The translations under genes were made by a program, and so were the position numbers. Shown piece by piece: positions 59,923 through 64,000 of a DNA stretch of 64,000 nt. Source of the DNA: an uncultured Clostridia bacterium (GTDB taxonomy: Bacteria; Bacillota; Clostridia; UMGS1810); contig CAKSTL010000001.1 in assembly GCA_934500875.1 (NCBI GenBank), positions 1 through 64,000 on the forward strand, read 5' to 3'. How positions within the stretch are numbered: the first letter of the stretch is position 1; each line of letters opens with the position of its first letter. A model generated the notes under the pieces. It had not been told where the DNA came from. It made no database searches and saw only the letters and a program-made list of their open reading frames with translations.

Positions 59923-62736
59923 ATGGCAAAAAATTCAATAGTTATAAAGGGTGCCAGACAGCACAATTTAAAAAATATAGACATAACAATTCCCCGTGAC
60001 AAGTTTATTGTGTTTACCGGTCTTTCAGGAAGCGGAAAATCTTCGCTTGCGTTTGACACGATTTACGCAGAGGGTCAAAGGCGGTATATAGAGTCGCTCT
60101 CGTCCTATGCACGGCAGTTTTTGGGTCAGATGGACAAACCCGACGTGGACTATATTGAAGGTCTTTCTCCCGCAATTTCAATAGACCAGAAAACAACCAG
60201 CAAAAACCCTCGTTCAACCGTGGGAACGGTTACCGAAATTTACGATTATCTCCGTCTTATTTATTCAAGAATAGGTATTCCGCATTGTCCGAAGTGCAAA
60301 AAGGTTATAAAACAACAGACTCTTGATGAGATAATGGATAAAATTTTAAGCCTTGGAAACGGCGCAAAGCTTCAGATTCTTGCGCCCGTTGTTCGTGCGA
60401 AAAAAGGCGAGCATCAAAAGGTTTTTGAAAATGCAAAAAAAAGCGGTTACGTCCGTGTAAGGGTGGATTCTGTAACATACGATTTATACGAAGAAATTAA
60501 GCTTGAAAAAACAAAGCGCCATTCAATAGAAATTGTGGTTGACCGAATAGTTTTAAAGGATGGCATAGCGGCACGTCTTTCTGATTCGGTCGAAACCGCC
60601 TTAAAACTCGGCGAAGGTCTTGTTATTGTTGAGCAGATAGGCGGTAAGGAAATGCTTTTCAGCCAGAATTACGCCTGCCCCGACTGCTCGATAAGCATAG
60701 AAGAAATGTCGCCCCGTATGTTTTCGTTCAACTCTCCGTTCGGCGCCTGCCCGACATGCAGCGGACTCGGAAACTTAACCGAATTTGACGAGGATTTAAT
60801 AATACCCGATAAATCGCTGTCGCTTAAAAACGGCGCAATAAAGGCGCCGGGCTGGAATGTGAAGGACCCCGGCACAATCGCATACGCACAGCTTTCGGGT
60901 CTTGCAAAAAAATACGGTTTTTCGCTGGATACGCCGGTAAACGAGCTTTCGGACGAACACTACAGCATTCTTATGCACGGCACAAACGGCGAGCCTATCT
61001 CCTATTTTTACAAATACAATATAGAACAGCCGTTTGAAGGGGTTTTAAAGTGCATTGAGCGCAGATATAAAGAAAGTTTTTCAAGTTATATGCGTGCCGA
61101 GTATGAAAATTATATGAGCAGCACGGTGTGTCCCGACTGCCATGGCGACAGGCTGAAAAAAGAGGTTCTTGCCGTTACGGTAAACGACAAAAACATTGCG
61201 GACGTTACAAAGATGTCGGTAAGAGATGCAAAAGAATTTTTTGAAAATATACACCTTACCGACACCGAAAAGCTTATTGCCGACCGGGTTCTTAAGGAAA
61301 TAAACGCACGGCTCGGATTTTTGGTAAACGTAGGTCTGGGATATCTTACGCTGGCACGCTCGGCAGGCACGCTTTCGGGCGGCGAGGCGCAGAGAATACG
61401 TCTTGCAACGCAAATCGGCTCGGGTCTTACAGGTGTTTTGTATATACTCGACGAGCCGAGTATAGGGCTTCATCAGCGTGATAACGATAAGCTTCTTGCA
61501 ACGCTTAAAAACCTTCGTGACCTCGGAAATACGCTTATTGTTGTAGAACACGACGAGGACACTATGTTTGCCGCCGACCATATTGTTGATATAGGTCCGG
61601 GCGCAGGTATTCACGGCGGCGAGGTTGTTGCACAGGGCACGGTTGAGGATATTATGAAAAGCAAGCGCAGTCAGACAGGACTGTATCTTTCGGGCGCAAA
61701 AAAAATTGAGGTACCCGAAACAAGGCGCAGCGGAAACGGCAAATTTCTTACTGTTTACGGCGCTTCGCAAAACAATCTTAAAAACATTGACGTAACAATT
61801 CCGCTCGGAAAGTTTGTTGCGGTAACGGGCGTTTCGGGAAGCGGAAAATCTTCGCTTGTAAACGAAATTTTATACAAAAAGCTTTCTGCGGTGTTAAACG
61901 GCTCAAAGAAAAAGGCCTCCAATTTCAAGAAGATTGAAGGTATAGAAAACCTTGACAAGGTTATAAATATTGACCAGTCGCCGATTGGAAGGACTCCAAG
62001 GTCAAACCCCGCAACATATACAGGCGTTTTTACCGATATCCGCGAGCTTTTTGCCGGGACGAACGAAGCAAAGGTGCGGGGCTATAAATCGGGCAGATTC
62101 AGCTTTAACATAAGCGGCGGAAGGTGCGAGGCATGCTCGGGTGACGGCATACTTAAAATTGAAATGAACTTTCTTCCAGACGTTTACGTTCCGTGCGAGG
62201 TGTGCAAGGGCAAGCGCTACAACCGTGAAACTCTTGAGGTTAAATACAAGGACAAAAACATTTATGAGGTTTTGGAAATGACGGTTGAAGAAGGTTTGGA
62301 ATTTTTCAAAAACCTTCCGAAAATACAAAGAAAACTGCAAACCTTATATGATGTAGGATTGGGATATATAAAAATCGGGCAGCCCTCCACCACCCTATCG
62401 GGCGGCGAGGCGCAGAGGGTTAAGCTTGCGACGGAGCTCAGCAGAAGAAGCACCGGCAAAACGATTTACATTCTTGACGAGCCTACAACGGGGCTTCACA
62501 CAGCCGATGTTCACAGGCTGATTGACGTTTTGAACAAACTTGCCGACACAGGAAACACCGTTGTGGTTATAGAGCATAATCTTGACATTATAAAAACCGC
62601 AGATTACATCATAGACTTAGGTCCCGAAGGTGGAGATATGGGCGGTACGGTTGTTTGCACCGGCACTCCCGAAGAGGTTGCAAAATGCAGTAAATCGTTT
62701 ACGGGAAAATATCTTAAAAAGTATCTTAAAAAATAA
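59923..62736 (+). CDS. uvrA: Excinuclease ABC subunit A
   Basis: 937 aa. Two ABC ATPase modules: Walker A GLSGSGKSSL near 34 and GVSGSGKSSL near 636, signatures LSGGEAQRIRL and LSGGEAQRVKL, Walker B LYILDEPSIGLH and IYILDEPTTGLH. Zinc-binding cysteines include CPKC, CPDC/CPTC and the CEAC...CEVC cluster. It scans DNA for lesions and loads UvrB. A terminator lies about 80 bp downstream. Confidence 0.97.
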   Translation: MAKNSIVIKGARQHNLKNIDITIPRDKFIVFTGLSGSGKSSLAFDTIYAEGQRRYIESLSSYARQFLGQMDKPDVDYIEGLSPAISIDQKTTSKNPRSTVGTVTEIYDYLRLIYSRIGIPHCPKCKKVIKQQTLDEIMDKILSLGNGAKLQILAPVVRAKKGEHQKVFENAKKSGYVRVRVDSVTYDLYEEIKLEKTKRHSIEIVVDRIVLKDGIAARLSDSVETALKLGEGLVIVEQIGGKEMLFSQNYACPDCSISIEEMSPRMFSFNSPFGACPTCSGLGNLTEFDEDLIIPDKSLSLKNGAIKAPGWNVKDPGTIAYAQLSGLAKKYGFSLDTPVNELSDEHYSILMHGTNGEPISYFYKYNIEQPFEGVLKCIERRYKESFSSYMRAEYENYMSSTVCPDCHGDRLKKEVLAVTVNDKNIADVTKMSVRDAKEFFENIHLTDTEKLIADRVLKEINARLGFLVNVGLGYLTLARSAGTLSGGEAQRIRLATQIGSGLTGVLYILDEPSIGLHQRDNDKLLATLKNLRDLGNTLIVVEHDEDTMFAADHIVDIGPGAGIHGGEVVAQGTVEDIMKSKRSQTGLYLSGAKKIEVPETRRSGNGKFLTVYGASQNNLKNIDVTIPLGKFVAVTGVSGSGKSSLVNEILYKKLSAVLNGSKKKASNFKKIEGIENLDKVINIDQSPIGRTPRSNPATYTGVFTDIRELFAGTNEAKVRGYKSGRFSFNISGGRCEACSGDGILKIEMNFLPDVYVPCEVCKGKRYNRETLEVKYKDKNIYEVLEMTVEEGLEFFKNLPKIQRKLQTLYDVGLGYIKIGQPSTTLSGGEAQRVKLATELSRRSTGKTIYILDEPTTGLHTADVHRLIDVLNKLADTGNTVVVIEHNLDIIKTADYIIDLGPEGGDMGGTVVCTGTPEEVAKCSKSFTGKYLKKYLKK

Positions 62737-62815
62737 AATCCGCTTCTCAAAATCGAAGTTATGATTTGTTTTGCTTTGGCTGACCAAAGTGCACAGATTG
62801 CAGCTTTTTCAAAAG

Positions 62816-62864
62816 TCAAAAGAGCCTGTAATATGAATTTTCTCATATTACGGCTCTTTTTGTA
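62816..62864. terminator. Terminator between uvrA and the AraC gene
   Basis: AAAGAGCC-T-GTAATATGA pairs with TCATATTAC-GGCTCTTT around the loop ATTTTC, with a T run on the plus side and A-rich sequence on the other. Confidence 0.9.
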
Positions 62865-62871
62865 TAAAAAT

Positions 62872-63741
62872 TTACTGCTTTCTACCCTTCTCAGCGTACT
62901 TTTTGGGCGGCACACCGACAATCTTTTTAAACGTGCGCATAAAATTTGCATAATCGTTAAAACCGCTTTCCTCCGCCGCCTCGGATATACTTTTTCCTGA
63001 ATTTAAAAGCTTTTTCGACTCGGATATCCGCTTGGAGGTAAGATATTTAATTATCGTCGTACCGAACATTTTTTTAAAAAGCGTGCAGAGGTAACTTACC
63101 GAAACAAACGAAAATGCGGCAATATCCGAAAGCGTGATATCTTCAGAATAGTGGCTGTTTATGTATTTCACGGTATTCTGCATAATTTTGTTCGTCTGGT
63201 TAAATCCGCCCTCGCCAGTCTTTGCGGCAAGGTTTTTTTCATTGTATATTTCATTTAAAAACCGCAGAAATTCGCATATAACACAATTTTTTGCAACGTC
63301 ATCGCCGAATTTTTTCTCCGTTTTCAGCTGCTTTATAAGCTCTTTTACATATTCCAGTTCTTTTTCTTTGAGCGAAATGCGGTTTCCGTATGACGTGTGC
63401 GAATAAAAACAGGCTGACAAATCAGTATTTTCGGTCGAATTGGCATAAATATACTGCGGATGAATTTGAAAAACATAACGCTCGAAATTATCCTTGTTTT
63501 CAAAGGTTATCTTGTGCGGCTCAAACTGATTTATAATAAAAATATCGCCGTCATTAACCTCGTAAAATCTGTTGTCTATAAGAAAATATCCTCCGCCGCC
63601 GAGGCACAGCAGCACCTCACAGCATTCGTGAACGTGGATAAGCGTTTCCTCCACACCCACATTTGAATAAAATATTCCGCAGCCGTTTGTTTCAAGCGAA
63701 TAATTTATGGCTTCGCTGCACTTTTTAAAAATTAAGTTCAT
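62872..63741 (-). CDS. AraC-family transcriptional regulator with N-terminal cupin
   Basis: 289 aa. Cupin ligand-binding domain (about 20-110: HVHECCEVLLCLGGGGYFLI, NQFEPHKI) and a C-terminal AraC double HTH (about 185-285: TLSDIAAFSFVSVSYLCTLFKKMFG and ISEAAEESGFNDYANFMRTFKK). Such proteins usually sense a sugar and activate a divergent catabolic operon; the gene starting near 63852 is divergent and adjacent, so it is the likely target. Ribosome binding site AAGGGTG. Confidence 0.92.
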   Translation of the reverse strand: MNLIFKKCSEAINYSLETNGCGIFYSNVGVEETLIHVHECCEVLLCLGGGGYFLIDNRFYEVNDGDIFIINQFEPHKITFENKDNFERYVFQIHPQYIYANSTENTDLSACFYSHTSYGNRISLKEKELEYVKELIKQLKTEKKFGDDVAKNCVICEFLRFLNEIYNEKNLAAKTGEGGFNQTNKIMQNTVKYINSHYSEDITLSDIAAFSFVSVSYLCTLFKKMFGTTIIKYLTSKRISESKKLLNSGKSISEAAEESGFNDYANFMRTFKKIVGVPPKKYAEKGRKQ

Positions 63742-63759
63742 AAAATCACCCTTTTGTTT

Positions 63760-63788
63760 ATATTAGCACAAAGCAAAAAGATTTGCAA
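63760..63788 (-). promoter_or_regulatory. Promoter of the cupin-AraC gene
   Basis: TTGCAA (63783-63788), 17-bp spacer, TAATAT (63760-63765). Confidence 0.55.
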
Positions 63789-63851
63789 TAAAAAGAATAA
63801 AATTTACAAAGAAATTGCAGATAATTAATGTTAAAATAACATCATAGGGGG

Positions 63852-64000
63852 TGTTTGACATTATTGAATTAAAAATTATAAATAAAGACGGCAATGCTCT
63901 GTTTTGCGAAAAGAGCGAAAAAATCGATACCGTATATAACGGCTTTTTTTCCGAAGGCGACAAATTTTTGATTAAAACCGACACCGAAGAATACCTTGCC
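63852..64000 (+). CDS. Start of an unidentified gene, truncated by window end
   Basis: An open frame from 63852 runs to the window edge. The upstream in-frame stop is TAG at 63846-63848. It reads IIELKIINKDGNALFCEKSE... then GFFSEGDKFLIKTDTEEYLA. AGGGGGTG (63847-63854) is a strong ribosome binding site, but the GTG at 63852 lies within it. A correctly spaced start would be the ATT at 63861, which would be unusual. Divergent from the AraC regulator, so a sugar-catabolic enzyme is likely. I do not recognise the family. Confidence 0.5.

Overview
The window looks like a chromosomal segment of a low-to-moderate GC clostridial Firmicute. Evidence: strong GGAGG-type ribosome binding sites, TTGACA-17-TATAAT promoters, an rpsF-ssb-rpsR operon, a tmRNA whose tag ends ANDNLAYAA, an S-layer-homology (SLH) surface protein, and a YesM/YesN-type two-component system beside a sugar ABC transporter that has no ATPase of its own. 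A gut or biomass-degrading clostridium is plausible. Genus-level placement is not attempted.

Layout. 1-5.7 kb: a truncated ECF sigma factor gene, a 202-bp tandem repeat, a lone Mrr-type restriction endonuclease inserted at the 3' end of the tmRNA gene, the ribosomal operon, tRNA-Gly and tRNA-Glu, and a P-type ATPase relic. 5.6-11 kb: a leader peptide candidate, cysK and an Rrf2 regulator, trkH/trkA potassium uptake, and an MgtC-like protein. 11-15 kb: gene debris and a MITE-like element, then a metal-efflux ATPase with its ArsR/CadC-type repressor and a DtxR-type regulator. 15-22 kb: a complete branched-chain amino acid ABC transporter and a PutP-like symporter. 22-27.5 kb: a flavodiiron protein behind a highly structured leader, a PHP-domain protein, and a copper ATPase with a fused CopZ-like tail.

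27.6-56.3 kb is the most distinctive part. Two adjacent minus-strand operons encode a glycan-utilisation system: GH3, GH36 and two clan GH-A-like glycosidases, a CUT1 sugar transporter, an SLH-anchored wall protein with an overlapping partner, and three mosaic secreted proteins built from DUF6273-like and beta-sandwich modules. A divergent two-component system with a four-helix, two-ectodomain sensor kinase sits at the head. The promoters of the two operons share the same upstream 13-mer at exactly the same distance from the -35, which suggests common control, probably by the adjacent AraC-type response regulator.

56.4-64 kb returns to housekeeping genes (murC; uvrB-uvrA), followed by a cupin-AraC regulator and the start of an unidentified gene running off the window.

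Spurious antisense ORFs are omitted. Family assignments rest on motifs read by eye. No database search was possible.
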